50,888 bases of DNA from positions 1 through 50,888 of the forward strand of contig JAGRGD010000301.1 of NCBI GenBank assembly GCA_020445665.1, read 5' to 3'. A program made the position numbers and the translations under genes. Of the stretch, positions 1 to 8,155 are shown in pieces. Position 1 is the stretch's first letter, and each line of letters begins with the position of its first letter. A model generated the notes under the pieces. That model was not told the origin of the DNA and ran no database searches. It worked only from the letters and a program-made list of their open reading frames with translations. This DNA is from Rhodocyclaceae bacterium. GTDB taxonomy: Bacteria; Pseudomonadota; Gammaproteobacteria; Burkholderiales; Rhodocyclaceae.

Positions 1-930
1 CTGGTCGATCTTCGAGATCCGCCCGCAGGCGATGGTGCAGCCGAAGCAGGCGGCGTTGGTCACCAGGTGCTTCTTGCCGTCGCTCTCGCGCACTTCGTGC
101 ATGGCCTCGGCGGAGATCTTCGAGGCGTCCTCGAACTGCACGTCGCGGTGATTACGGGTGGGCAGCGCGCCGACCTCGTTGATCACGTTCATCAGCACCT
201 GGGTGCCATAGGTGGGCAGGCCCTGGCCGGTGACGGCGTTGTCCTTCAGAACCTGTTTGGCGTCGTTGCTGGCCTTCAGGAAGGCGGCGAAGTCCTTGAC
301 GCCGGAGACACCCTTGGTGCCGCGGATCGCGACCGCCTTGAGGTTCTTCGAGCCCATCACGGCGCCGACGCCGGAGCGGCCGGCAGCCCGGTGCAGGTCG
401 TTCACGATGCAGGCGAACATTACCTGATTCTCGCCCGAGCGGCCGATCGACGAGACGCGGATCTGCGGGTCCTGGTGGGACTCCTTGATCATCTCCTCGG
501 TGTCCCAGCAGGTCTTGCCCCACAGGTGGCCGGCGTCGCGCAGCTCGGCCTTGTCGTTCTCGAGATACAGGTAGACCGGTTTGGCCGACTTACCTTCGAA
601 GATGATCATGTCCCAGCCGGCGAACTTCAGCTCGGCGCCGAAATAGCCGCCCGAGTTCGAGCAGGCGATCGCGCCGGTCAGCGGGCCCTTGGTGATCACC
701 GTGTAGCGGCCGCCGGTGGAGGCCATCGTGCCGGTCAGCGGACCGGTCGCCATGATCAGCTTGTTCTCCGGCGAAAGGGGGTCGACCTTCGGGTCGGTCT
801 CTTCGTAGAGGTACTTGGTGCCGAGGCCACGGGAGCCGAGGTAGTCGTTGGCCCACTCCATGTTGAGGGGCTCGGCCGTGCAGGTGCCGTTGGTCAGATT
901 GACCCGCAGGACTTTTCTATTCCATGCCAT
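1..930 (-). CDS. aorB: Tungsten aldehyde ferredoxin oxidoreductase, large catalytic subunit (partial, 3' end outside window)
   Basis: The product interconverts aldehydes and carboxylic acids at a tungsten bis-pterin site next to a [4Fe-4S] cluster. Only residues 1-310 are present; the family is usually about 600 residues, so the gene runs off the left edge. The ATG follows AAGGAG by 8 bases. Visible are the AOR N-terminal fold (LGSRGLG at residues 31-37), a long beta-rich N-domain, and C295-x2-C298-x3-C302, which matches the first three cluster ligands of AOR. It lies 12 bases downstream of the ferredoxin subunit gene, as in Aromatoleum-type aorAB. The family call is firm from sequence. Tungsten rather than molybdenum is inferred from the family, and the physiological aldehyde is not knowable here. 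Confidence 0.93.
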   Translation of the reverse strand, partial: MAWNRKVLRVNLTNGTCTAEPLNMEWANDYLGSRGLGTKYLYEETDPKVDPLSPENKLIMATGPLTGTMASTGGRYTVITKGPLTGAIACSNSGGYFGAELKFAGWDMIIFEGKSAKPVYLYLENDKAELRDAGHLWGKTCWDTEEMIKESHQDPQIRVSSIGRSGENQVMFACIVNDLHRAAGRSGVGAVMGSKNLKAVAIRGTKGVSGVKDFAAFLKASNDAKQVLKDNAVTGQGLPTYGTQVLMNVINEVGALPTRNHRDVQFEDASKISAEAMHEVRESDGKKHLVTNAACFGCTIACGRISKIDQ

Positions 931-942
931 CTGTGCTTCTCC

Positions 943-1413
943 TTACAGGGCCGCCGCGTTGGCCTTCTCGGCCCACGCGCGCATCTTGTCCAGTCCGGTC
1001 CAGTCGGCGTCGATGTACGTGATCGCGCCGTTCGGGCAGGCCTTGGCGCAGGCCGGGTCGCCCGCACACAGATCGCACTTCTGCACCTTGCCTACGTCCG
1101 CCATGTAGTTCACCGTGCCGAACGGGCAGGCGATCGTGCACACCTTGCAGCCCACACAGGTGTCTTCGAAGACGACCTTTGCGCCGGTGTTCTTGTCGAG
1201 CTTGATGGCCTCGACCGGGCAGGCCTGCAGGCACCAGGCTTCGGCGCACTGGGTACAGGTGTAGGGCACCTTGCGGCCCTCGGCCTCGAAGTTGAAGATC
1301 TTGATGCGCGACTTGGCGGGATTGATGACCCCCGTCTTTTCGTACGAGCATGCCATTTCACACTGCAGGCAGCCGGTACATTTCTGGGGGTCGAGGTGCA
1401 GCGATTTCATCAT
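943..1413 (-). CDS. aorA: Four-cluster ferredoxin subunit of the aldehyde oxidoreductase
   Basis: A 156-residue polyferredoxin that probably carries electrons to or from the tungsten subunit. Sixteen cysteines form four [4Fe-4S] sets: C12/15/18/22, C53/56/61/65, C86/89/92/96 and C113/116/122/126, with Pro after the last Cys of sets 2-4. This is the HycB/DmsB-like arrangement also found in AorA of Aromatoleum. The start is the ATG at 1413, 8 bases after GGAGG; a second ATG follows at once. The open frame extends further upstream but that part has no family character. It is transcribed leftward with the large subunit, from a divergent promoter region shared with the MoeA-like gene. Confidence 0.9.
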   Translation of the reverse strand: MMKSLHLDPQKCTGCLQCEMACSYEKTGVINPAKSRIKIFNFEAEGRKVPYTCTQCAEAWCLQACPVEAIKLDKNTGAKVVFEDTCVGCKVCTIACPFGTVNYMADVGKVQKCDLCAGDPACAKACPNGAITYIDADWTGLDKMRAWAEKANAAAL

Positions 1414-1570
1414 GGGCTGGTCCTCCGGGAGTATTCGAATGAAGCTCGGGTCTCTTCCAACAGGCCTGACAGGCGCAAAAGGCGTGCCGTTCCGGATCGG
1501 CCGCGGCGTGCGGGAATCCGGGTCAAAAACAGGGCACTGTCCAGAATGGTGTGCGCATGGATGGTACAGG

Positions 1571-1587
1571 TGCTCCAGGTTGGAGCA
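1571..1587. promoter_or_regulatory. Perfect 17-base palindrome, possible operator
   Basis: TGCTCCA-ggt-TGGAGCA is a perfect inverted repeat with 7-base arms and a 3-base centre. It sits between the divergent aorA and moeA-like genes. Its size and symmetry suit a dimeric regulator, but no regulator gene is adjacent and the motif matches no operator I know. It could instead form a hairpin in the aorA leader. Confidence 0.4.
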
Positions 1588-1624
1588 GTTGTCCCGTGCG
1601 GGCAAGCCTTGCTGCGGGGCGTTT

Positions 1625-1638
1625 GCATATTTGATGCC
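1625..1638 (-). promoter_or_regulatory. Candidate sigma-54 promoter for aorAB
   Basis: Read on the minus strand, cGGCATc-N4-atGCA places GG and GC exactly 10 bases apart, matching the -24/-12 spacing of sigma-54 promoters (consensus TGGCAC-N5-TTGCA). It would put the start of transcription near 1614, about 200 bases before the aorA ATG. Two core positions differ from consensus, so this is only suggestive. Confidence 0.3.
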
Positions 1639-1730
1639 GCGGGAACGGGTTCGAAGTTGGTGTCGCGTACAGGTGGCATATGCTTTGTATAGGCAATCGA
1701 ACACTTAATGCCAACGACGGGAGGACGCGC

Positions 1731-2666
1731 ATGCATGCCGATCCGGGGTGCGGTACCGGTGGGCGGGAGATCGCACTCGACCCGGCGGTGGTGCGCGCTG
1801 AAGTATTGCGGCGGATCACACCGGTCGGGCGACGCGAGCGGCTGGCCTTCTCTTCGAGCCTCGGCCGCGTACTGGCGGAGCCGGCCGCCGGCCTGGCGGC
1901 CGGGCGGCGCATCGGCCCTCTCGAGCTGGGTTGCCTGGCGGGGGCCGGAGTGGCCGAGGTCACGGTCTTCGGGCGGCCGCGGGTGGCAATCCTGTGCACC
2001 GGGGACGAACTGCGGCCCGTCGGCGAGGTCCTCGAGCCCGGTCAGATCTACGACAGCAACCGCTACCTGCTGCTGGGGCTTCTGGCCCGCTGCGGTGTCG
2101 ATCCGGTGGACCGGGGGCGGGTGCCGGACGTGGCGGACACCCTGCGTGAGGCGCTGCGCAGCGCTGCGGCATCGGCCGACGCGGTGCTGACCACCGGCGG
2201 GGTGTCGGCCGGCGACGCCGACCTGGTCTGCGCGGCCCTGGTCGACTGCGGCGAGATGATCGTTCGGCGGGTGGCCGCTCGGCCCGGCCGCCCGATGGCC
2301 TTCGGGCGCATCGACGGCAGCTGGGTGTTCTCGCTGGCCGGCAAGCCGGCGGGCGTGCTGTCGGGCTTCCTCGGCATCGTCGGCGACGCCCTGCGCCGCC
2401 TCGGCGGTGAGCTGCCACCGGCGCCGTTGCCGCGCTTGCCGATGGAACTGGCCGAGCCGCTCACCAAGCGCCATGCCCGGACCGAATTCGTGCAGGGCAT
2501 CATGTTCCAGCACGAGGGGCGCTGGCGGGTGCGCCCGAGCCGGATCGAAGGGGGCCGCCTGTGCTCGATGAGCGCGGCCAATTGCTATATCGTCCTCGCC
2601 CCCGAACAGCGCGACGTGGCCGCCGGCCAGCCCGTGCTGGTGCAGCCCTATGGAGACCGCGTCTGA
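1731..2666 (+). CDS. MoeA-like molybdo/tungstopterin insertion protein lacking one lobe
   Basis: MoeA inserts Mo or W into adenylated pterin. This protein is 311 residues against about 405 for MoeA. The alignment from memory runs GRVLAE (45-50), then jumps to the segment that precedes the central domain, then CTGDEL (89-94), a TTGGVSAGDAD motif and the C-terminal beta domain. Roughly 100 residues are absent, including the whole lobe with the essential SAMDGYA motif. The usual PGNPVS motif is also altered to AGKPAG. The reading frame is intact, so this is a designed or fixed in-frame loss. The ATG at 1731 follows GGGAGG; an in-frame ATG at 1680 has no ribosome site. Its stop overlaps the next ATG (TGATG), so the pair is translationally coupled. 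A role in W-cofactor maturation for the divergent AOR is inference. Confidence 0.8.
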   Translation: MHADPGCGTGGREIALDPAVVRAEVLRRITPVGRRERLAFSSSLGRVLAEPAAGLAAGRRIGPLELGCLAGAGVAEVTVFGRPRVAILCTGDELRPVGEVLEPGQIYDSNRYLLLGLLARCGVDPVDRGRVPDVADTLREALRSAAASADAVLTTGGVSAGDADLVCAALVDCGEMIVRRVAARPGRPMAFGRIDGSWVFSLAGKPAGVLSGFLGIVGDALRRLGGELPPAPLPRLPMELAEPLTKRHARTEFVQGIMFQHEGRWRVRPSRIEGGRLCSMSAANCYIVLAPEQRDVAAGQPVLVQPYGDRV

Positions 2667-3478
2667 TGGATGACCGCCAACTGATCCGCTATAGCCGACA
2701 CATCATGCTCGACCCCATCGACATCGAGGGGCAGCAGCGCCTGCTCGACGGCCACGTGCTGATGGTCGGGGCGGGGGGGCTCGGCGCGCCGGCCGGCCTC
2801 TACATGGCCTCCGCAGGCGTCGGGCGCCTGACCATCTGCGATGGCGACGAGGTGGACCTGACCAACCTGCAGCGCCAGATCATCCACCGGGAGGCCACGG
2901 TGGGCGTCAACAAGGCCGAGTCGGCGCGCCGGGCGATCGCCGAGATCAACCCGGACTGCCACGTCGAGCCGGTGCAGCAGCGGGTCGGGCCAGAGGACCT
3001 GGCGGCGCTGGTGGCCGCAGCCGACGTGGTGGTGGACTGTTGCGACAACTTCGCCACCCGCCACGCCATCAACGCGGCCTGCGTGACCCAGGGCAAGCCG
3101 CTGGTGAGCGGCGCGGGCATCCGCTTCTCGGGCCAGGTGGCGGTCTTCGACCGGCGCAAGCAGGGCGGCCCCTGCTACCACTGCCTGTTCCCGGCGGTGG
3201 GGGGCGACGACGGCGAGCGCTGCGCGGTCATGGGGGTGTTCGCACCGCTGGTCGGCGTGATCGGCACCCTCCAGGCCGCCGAGGCGATCCGCCTGTTGCT
3301 CGGCCAGGACAGCCCCCTCGACGGACAGCTCGTGCTGTTCGACGCCCAGTCGATGGACTGGCACAAGATCCGCATCAACCGGGACGAAGCCTGCCGGGTC
3401 TGTGGCGCCAATGGCGATCCCGCCGCGGTGGTGCAGGCGGCCATCGACGCCCAGAACGCCTGCCAGGTGGACGACTGA
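2666..3478 (+). CDS. MoeB/ThiF-family sulfur-carrier adenylyltransferase
   Basis: A 270-residue E1-like enzyme that would adenylate the C-terminus of a MoaD- or ThiS-like sulfur carrier. It shows the nucleotide motif GAGGLG (35-40), the DGD..DLTNLQRQ segment (59-71), zinc-binding pairs C170/C173 and C243/C246, and C186 just before a PLVGVIG motif, where the MoeB/ThiF cysteine lies. The start overlaps the moeA-like stop by one base. Aromatoleum AOR clusters carry a similar ThiF-like gene (aorE), so this is probably the pterin sulfuration enzyme for the tungsten cofactor. Its carrier protein is not in the window. A general moeB or thiF role cannot be excluded. Confidence 0.85.
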   Translation: MDDRQLIRYSRHIMLDPIDIEGQQRLLDGHVLMVGAGGLGAPAGLYMASAGVGRLTICDGDEVDLTNLQRQIIHREATVGVNKAESARRAIAEINPDCHVEPVQQRVGPEDLAALVAAADVVVDCCDNFATRHAINAACVTQGKPLVSGAGIRFSGQVAVFDRRKQGGPCYHCLFPAVGGDDGERCAVMGVFAPLVGVIGTLQAAEAIRLLLGQDSPLDGQLVLFDAQSMDWHKIRINRDEACRVCGANGDPAAVVQAAIDAQNACQVDD

Positions 3479-3497
3479 TCGCCGGCTGGTGGCGGGC

Positions 3498-4829
3498 TCA
3501 GCCTGGTACCGCGTCGCCGGATTGGCCCTCGGGCGCCGACTTGATATGGAGATCCCGCTGGGGGAACGGGATCGTGATCCCGGCCGCCTTGAAGCTGCGC
3601 CAGATGGCCAGGTTGATGTCGGTGCGCACGTTGCCGATACCGTTCTCGGGGTCGGCGATCCAGACCCGCAGCTCGAGCTCGATGCCGTTGTCGCCGAAGG
3701 CCAGCAGGCGGGCGACCGGCTCCGGCTTCTCGATGACCCGGTTCGAGGCCTTGGCGGCCTCGACCATCAGCGCCATTGCCTGCTCCACGTCATCGTCGTA
3801 GCTGACCGACACCGGCAGGCGGACGCGGGTGTCCTTGTCGGTGTAGCTCCAGTTGATCACCTCCGAGGTGATCAGGTTCTCGTTGGGGATCAGCCGTTCG
3901 ACCCCGTCCCGGTCGCGGACCACGACATAGCGGGCGCGCAGTTCCTGGACCCAGCCATACTTGCTGCCGTCGGTGCCCACCGAAATCACGTCGCCGGGCT
4001 TGATCGAGCGGTCGAGGACCAGGATGAAGCCGCTGATGAAGTTGCTGGTGATCCGTTGCAGGCCGAAGCCGATGCCGACCCCGAGGGCGCCGCCGAACAC
4101 CGCGAAGGTCGTGAGATCGATGCCCACCGCGTCGATCGCGACGAGGAATGCGAGCGCGATCAGGAACACCCGTGAGAACTTGGCGAAGGCCACCTGCAGG
4201 GCCGGCGTCATGTTCGGGGACTTGCGCATGCGCCGCTCGATGACCCCGGATACCCAGAAGGCGAGGGTCAGCAGCAGGGCGATCAGGCCGACCAGTTTGA
4301 TCGTCGCCAGCAAGGAGACCCGGGTCTCTCCCAGGGTGAAGGCCAGCGCTTCGAGCGCGGCCTCGACCGCCGGCAGCCAACCCAGCAGGTGCAGCGCAAC
4401 CAGCGCCCAGATGCCGGTGACGAGCGCGTTCTCCCATGCCTTGAGCGCCGGCGAGGCGCGAAAGCCCTTGCGCAGCAGATAGACGATGATGCGGATCGTG
4501 GCGAGGGAGCCGATCAGGGGCATCGCCACGTCCAGAATCCGCGTCTCCTGGCCCCGCGACAGCAGTGCCGACCGACCGAGGAAGACCATGATCAGCAGGG
4601 ACACGGGCCAGACCAGCCGCTGCAGCGAGCGGATGGCGAGATGATGGAGGCTGCCGGAGCGGGTGGCTTCCGCCCGGTCGCTGAGGGTGTGGCCCGCGAC
4701 CTGACGCACCAGCAGCGAGCCCATCACCGCCAGCAACAGGGTCAGCAGCTCGAGGGCCACGCCCGGTCGGGCGAGATGGTCGCCGATCCACGGCAGACGG
4801 GCCAGCAGTGCATTCAGGGTGTCCTGCAT
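3498..4829 (-). CDS. MscS-family mechanosensitive ion channel
   Basis: A 443-residue inner-membrane protein. About five hydrophobic helices precede the MscS core. The pore helix and linker read GGALGVGIGFG-LQRITSNF, followed by the beta domain (LDRSIKPGDVI) and a mixed alpha/beta C-terminal domain. It is longer than E. coli MscS (286 residues) and closer to YbdG/YnaI-sized paralogues. The ATG at 4829 was chosen over a TTG at 4892, although neither has a strong ribosome site. It is convergent with the moeB-like gene and divergent from the hydrogenase pair, so no functional link is implied. Confidence 0.88.
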   Translation of the reverse strand: MQDTLNALLARLPWIGDHLARPGVALELLTLLLAVMGSLLVRQVAGHTLSDRAEATRSGSLHHLAIRSLQRLVWPVSLLIMVFLGRSALLSRGQETRILDVAMPLIGSLATIRIIVYLLRKGFRASPALKAWENALVTGIWALVALHLLGWLPAVEAALEALAFTLGETRVSLLATIKLVGLIALLLTLAFWVSGVIERRMRKSPNMTPALQVAFAKFSRVFLIALAFLVAIDAVGIDLTTFAVFGGALGVGIGFGLQRITSNFISGFILVLDRSIKPGDVISVGTDGSKYGWVQELRARYVVVRDRDGVERLIPNENLITSEVINWSYTDKDTRVRLPVSVSYDDDVEQAMALMVEAAKASNRVIEKPEPVARLLAFGDNGIELELRVWIADPENGIGNVRTDINLAIWRSFKAAGITIPFPQRDLHIKSAPEGQSGDAVPG

Positions 4830-4941
4830 CGCGCAATCCAGGGGAGCGATGGCTGCCAGTGTAGCGTCCCGCTGCGGTCGTGGTCCGAACAAGCGGCGGG
4901 GCCCGGTGGGCCGCTGAACTTTACCGCCGATTCATGATTCA

Positions 4942-5946
4942 ATGCCTGTCATGAACCTGCTCTGGCTCCAATCCGGTGGTTGCGGCGGCTGCACGATGTC
5001 GCTGCTGTGCACCGACGCGCAGGATTTCGTTGGCCTCCTCGCCGACGCGGGCGTCGATCTGCTCTGGCACCCCAGCCTGTCGGAGCAGAGCGGCCAGGAG
5101 GTCATCGATCTGCTCACTGCGATCGAATCCGGCGTGCGACCCCTCGACATCCTGTGCGTCGAGGGCTCCTTGCTGACCGGACCCCACGGAAGCGGTCGCT
5201 TTCACCTGCTCGGCGGTACCGGCCGCGCGATGATCGAATGGGTCCGCGCCCTCGCTGCCCGCGCACGGCACGTGGTCGCTGTTGGTACCTGCGCGGCGTA
5301 CGGCGGCGTCACCGCCGGCGGCTTCAACCCGACCGACGCGGTCGGCCTGCAGTTCGACGAGCGCCAGCGTGGCGGTCTGCTGGGTGCCGACTTCCGGGCC
5401 GCTGGCGGCCTGCCGGTGATCAACGTGGCGGGTTGCCCCACCCACCCCGGCTGGGTCCTGGACACCTTGCTGGCCCTTGGCCTGGGCAGCCTCGCCGAGG
5501 GCGATCTCGATGAATTCGGGCGCCCGCGCTTCTACGCGGACCAGCTGGTGCACCACGGCTGCTCGCGCAACGAGTTCTACGAGTTCAAGGCCAGCGCCGA
5601 GAAGGCCTCGGATCTCGGTTGCCTGATGGAGCACATGGGCTGCAAGGGCACCCAGGCTCACGCCGACTGCAATCTGCGGCCCTGGAACGGGCAGGGCTCG
5701 TGCACGCGTGGCGGCTATGCCTGCATCAGCTGTACCGAACCCGGCTTCGAGGAGCCGGGTCATCCCTTTGCAGAGACCCCCAAGGTGGGCGGTATCCCGA
5801 TCGGCCTGCCGACCGACATGCCGAAGGCCTGGTTCGTCGCCCTGGCGGCGCTGTCCAAGTCCGCCACGCCGAAACGGGTGCGGGCCAATGCGACCGAGGA
5901 CCACACCGTGGTCACCCCGGCATCTCGCAAGACGGGGCTCAAGTGA
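4942..5946 (+). CDS. hupU: H2-sensing regulatory [NiFe] hydrogenase, small subunit (HoxB/HupU)
   Basis: Electron-transferring subunit of a cytoplasmic sensor hydrogenase. There is no Tat signal: the protein begins almost directly with LWLQSGGCGGCTMS, which separates it from the energy-generating uptake enzymes. Cysteines for three FeS clusters are present, including CGGC near the start, GTCAAYGG, the GCPTHPGW motif, and the H-x2-CS and C-x-SCTRGGYAC region near the end. Length and sequence fit HoxB/HupU (about 330). The start is either 4942 or the in-frame ATG at 4951; the second is overlapped (ATGA) by the stop of a 6-codon frame starting at 4934. The gene is 16 bases before the large subunit. 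Confidence 0.92.
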   Translation: MPVMNLLWLQSGGCGGCTMSLLCTDAQDFVGLLADAGVDLLWHPSLSEQSGQEVIDLLTAIESGVRPLDILCVEGSLLTGPHGSGRFHLLGGTGRAMIEWVRALAARARHVVAVGTCAAYGGVTAGGFNPTDAVGLQFDERQRGGLLGADFRAAGGLPVINVAGCPTHPGWVLDTLLALGLGSLAEGDLDEFGRPRFYADQLVHHGCSRNEFYEFKASAEKASDLGCLMEHMGCKGTQAHADCNLRPWNGQGSCTRGGYACISCTEPGFEEPGHPFAETPKVGGIPIGLPTDMPKAWFVALAALSKSATPKRVRANATEDHTVVTPASRKTGLK

Positions 5947-5962
5947 GTCTCGGAGCCCGCCG

Positions 5963-7411
5963 GTGAGCCGGGTCGTCCTGGGGCCGTTCAACCGGGTCGA
6001 GGGGGATCTTGAGGTCACCCTCGACGTGGACGATGGCCGGGTGCGCTCGGCGCGGGTCAACTCGCCGCTGTACCGGGGCTTCGAGCAGATCCTGCGGGGC
6101 AAGCACCCTTTCGACGCGATGGTCTTCGTGCCGCGAATCTGTGGCATCTGCTCGGTCTCGCAGTCGGTGGCCAGCGCGCTGGCGCTGCGCGATGCCTTGC
6201 AGCTTGAGGTGCCCCCCAATGGAGATCGGGTAACGAACCTCCTGCTCGCCTGCGAGAACGTGGCGGATCACCTGACCCACTTCTACCTGTTCTTCATGCC
6301 GGATTTTGCCCGCGCTGCGTACGCCGGCGAGGCCTGGCACGCGGCGGTCAAGGCTCGCTTCGAGGCGGTCAGTGGCCGTGCCCGGGTCAGCATGTTGCCG
6401 GCGCGCGCCCGCTTCATGCACCTGATGGGCCTGCTTGGTGGTAAGTGGCCCCACACCCTGAGCCTGCAACCGGGTGGCTCCGCGCGGGCGGTCAGCGGGG
6501 CGGAGGTGATCCGGCTGTTTGCGATCCTGCGGGAGTTCCGCGGCTGGCTCGAGCGGGAGCTGTTCGGCGATGCGCTCGAGGCGGTGGCTGCCATCGACTC
6601 GGCAGCGAACCTGGCCCGCTGGGCAGCTGCGCGATCGCCCGCCAGCAGCGACTTCGCGTGCTTTCTTGAGGTCGCCGACGCGCTTGGCCTCGCCGCCCTG
6701 GGGCGGGGAACCGGCCGTTTCCTGAGTGTGGGCACCTATCGAATCGGCGATGCGCCGGCCTACGCCGGCGGCGTATGGGACGGTGCACTGCGCCCCTTCC
6801 GGCACGAGGACGTGGTGGAGGACATCACCAGCAGCTGGATGATGGCGCCGTCGGCGCCCGCCCACCCGTGGGCAGGCGATACCGAGCCGGACATGGACAA
6901 GGACGGTGCCTACAGCTGGTGCAAGGCGCCTCGCTGGCAGGGCCAGGTCGTCGAGTGCGGCGCGCTGGCGCGGCAGGTCGTGGACGGGCACCCCCTCGCC
7001 CGATCACTGGCCGCCGTCGACGGTGGCTCGGTCTCCAGCCGGGTGGTCGGGCGCCTGCTCGAGATCGCGCGCACCGTCATTGCGATGGAGACCTGGATCC
7101 GCGAGATCCGCCCCGGCGAGCCGTTCTGCCAGCGCGCCGATCTGCCCGAGGAGGCCCGCGGCGTCGGGCTGGTCGAGGCGGCCCGCGGCGCACTCGGGCA
7201 CTGGCTGGTGATTCGCAAGGGGCGCATCGCCAACTACCAGATCATCGCGCCCACCACCTGGAATTTCTCCCCCCGCGACCAGGCCGGGACGCCTGGCGCC
7301 CTCGAACAGGCCCTGGTCGGTGCCGCCGTGCCGGCGGGGGAGGGCGGAGCCCTCCAGGTGCAGCACGTGGTCCGCTCCTTCGACCCCTGCATGGTGTGCA
7401 CGGTGCACTGA
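5963..7411 (+). CDS. hupV: H2-sensing regulatory [NiFe] hydrogenase, large subunit (HoxC/HupV)
   Basis: Carries the Ni-Fe site that binds H2 for signalling, not for energy. The 482-residue protein has the N-terminal motif R58-I-C60-G-I62-C63 and ends in DPCMVCTVH with His as the final residue. There is therefore no C-terminal peptide to cleave, which is diagnostic of HoxC/HupV. I62 and F110 fall exactly at the numbering reported for Cupriavidus HoxC, where these bulky residues narrow the gas channel and confer O2 tolerance; this also supports the GTG start at 5963, which has GGAG 7 bases upstream. A kinase usually follows, but here the HupT-like gene is 10 kb away. No hyp genes are in the window. 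Confidence 0.94.
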   Translation: MSRVVLGPFNRVEGDLEVTLDVDDGRVRSARVNSPLYRGFEQILRGKHPFDAMVFVPRICGICSVSQSVASALALRDALQLEVPPNGDRVTNLLLACENVADHLTHFYLFFMPDFARAAYAGEAWHAAVKARFEAVSGRARVSMLPARARFMHLMGLLGGKWPHTLSLQPGGSARAVSGAEVIRLFAILREFRGWLERELFGDALEAVAAIDSAANLARWAAARSPASSDFACFLEVADALGLAALGRGTGRFLSVGTYRIGDAPAYAGGVWDGALRPFRHEDVVEDITSSWMMAPSAPAHPWAGDTEPDMDKDGAYSWCKAPRWQGQVVECGALARQVVDGHPLARSLAAVDGGSVSSRVVGRLLEIARTVIAMETWIREIRPGEPFCQRADLPEEARGVGLVEAARGALGHWLVIRKGRIANYQIIAPTTWNFSPRDQAGTPGALEQALVGAAVPAGEGGALQVQHVVRSFDPCMVCTVH

Positions 7412-7587
7412 GGCACCGACCTCCTGCCGCAGGCGGGCATGCTGTCGGCATGGCCGTTCCCATACAAATTGAGACATTTTCTGCGGCCGCCGCCGATGCG
7501 GACCCGTGCGCCATGAATGGCGGGCGGCGGCGTGGCGATTCGCCTTGTGGCAGGGCGGGTTCGAAACATTTGCTGCCAAAAAGGGAT

Positions 7588-7616
7588 TTGTCACCTAAAC
7601 GTCAACGTCATAGTCT
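7588..7616 (+). promoter_or_regulatory. Promoter of the Cache-domain gene, with TGTCA-type repeats
   Basis: TTGTCA (7588-7593) and TAGTCT (7611-7616) are separated by exactly 17 bases. The spacer holds a tandem ACGTCA repeat, and (T/C)GTCA half-sites at 7589 and 7600 are 11 bases apart, as in Pho boxes. Transcription would begin near 7623, about 60 bases before the ATG. PhoB control is only a suggestion. Confidence 0.45.
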
Positions 7617-7685
7617 CGGCGGCCTGTGCCAATCGATGACATTTGCATTGGCGCGGATTGCACACTACAAACCGAGGAGAGAAAC

Positions 7686-8120
7686 ATGAAGAAGCTTGTC
7701 ATCGCCGCTTGCCTGGCGTTGGGCGCAACGGTTGCTGTCGCGGCGGAGCACGGCTCGGCCGCCGAGGCGCGTGCCATGCTGGAGAAGGCCGTTGCGGCAA
7801 TCTCGACGGACAAGGCGACTGCGCTGGGGCAGATCGCCCGTGGCGAAGCCGGTTTCAAGGATCGTGACCTGTATCCGTTCTGCGGTGGTCCGGACGGCAA
7901 CTTCACGGCGCATCCGTCCCTGACCGGCAAGAGCATGAAGGGATTGGTGGACAAGGCCGGAGAGCCGGTCGGGCAGAAACTCTACGCCGCGGCTGCCGAG
8001 GGCAGTATTTCGGAGGTGGGTTACATGTGGCCGCGTCCGGGCAGCCAGGATCCGGTCCAGAAAGTCAGTTTCGTGACCCGCGTTGGCGATCAGGTCTGCG
8101 CGGTCGGTTACTACAAGTAG
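7686..8120 (+). CDS. Secreted single-Cache-domain protein
   Basis: A 144-residue protein with a clear signal peptide (MKKLVIAACLALGATVAVAA) followed by one small-molecule-binding Cache domain of the type normally fused to chemoreceptors or kinases. The motif Y-P-F-C-G-G-P-D-G and a V-x-Y-x-W-P-R-P-G turn are visible, and two cysteines could form a periplasmic disulfide. The ATG follows GAGGAGAGAAAC. No signalling domain is attached, so it may bind a ligand and act on a partner or simply be a periplasmic binding protein. It is monocistronic, with its own promoter and a strong terminator. Confidence 0.75.
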   Translation: MKKLVIAACLALGATVAVAAEHGSAAEARAMLEKAVAAISTDKATALGQIARGEAGFKDRDLYPFCGGPDGNFTAHPSLTGKSMKGLVDKAGEPVGQKLYAAAAEGSISEVGYMWPRPGSQDPVQKVSFVTRVGDQVCAVGYYK

Positions 8121-8155
8121 CCTCTGCTCCCCGGAAGCCGAACCGGGGCTCTTGG

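Larger units (their letters stand above)
1414..1730. other. 317-base divergent intergenic region between aorA and the moeA-like gene
   Basis: No protein-coding frame with family character was found on either strand. It must hold the leftward aorAB promoter and the rightward moeA/moeB promoter. It contains a perfect 7-base-arm palindrome (1571-1587) and, on the minus strand, a GG-N10-GC element that resembles a sigma-54 promoter (1625-1638). Both are listed separately. A weak rightward sigma-70-like pair, TTGGTG (1657-1662) and TATGCT (1679-1684) with a 16-base spacer, is also possible. Confidence 0.6.

Noticed and set aside
1672-1690. TGGCAT...TTTGT as a rightward sigma-54 promoter for the moeA-like gene
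   Set aside because: The -12 GC is replaced by GT, so the invariant spacing is not met.
67-1692. A 541-codon plus-strand frame across aorB and aorA
   Set aside because: Antisense to two well-supported iron-sulfur proteins and without any family motif.
5708-5962. Upstream extension of the large hydrogenase subunit by 85 codons
   Set aside because: It overlaps the small-subunit gene and has no hydrogenase character. The GTG at 5963 has a ribosome site and gives exact HoxC numbering.
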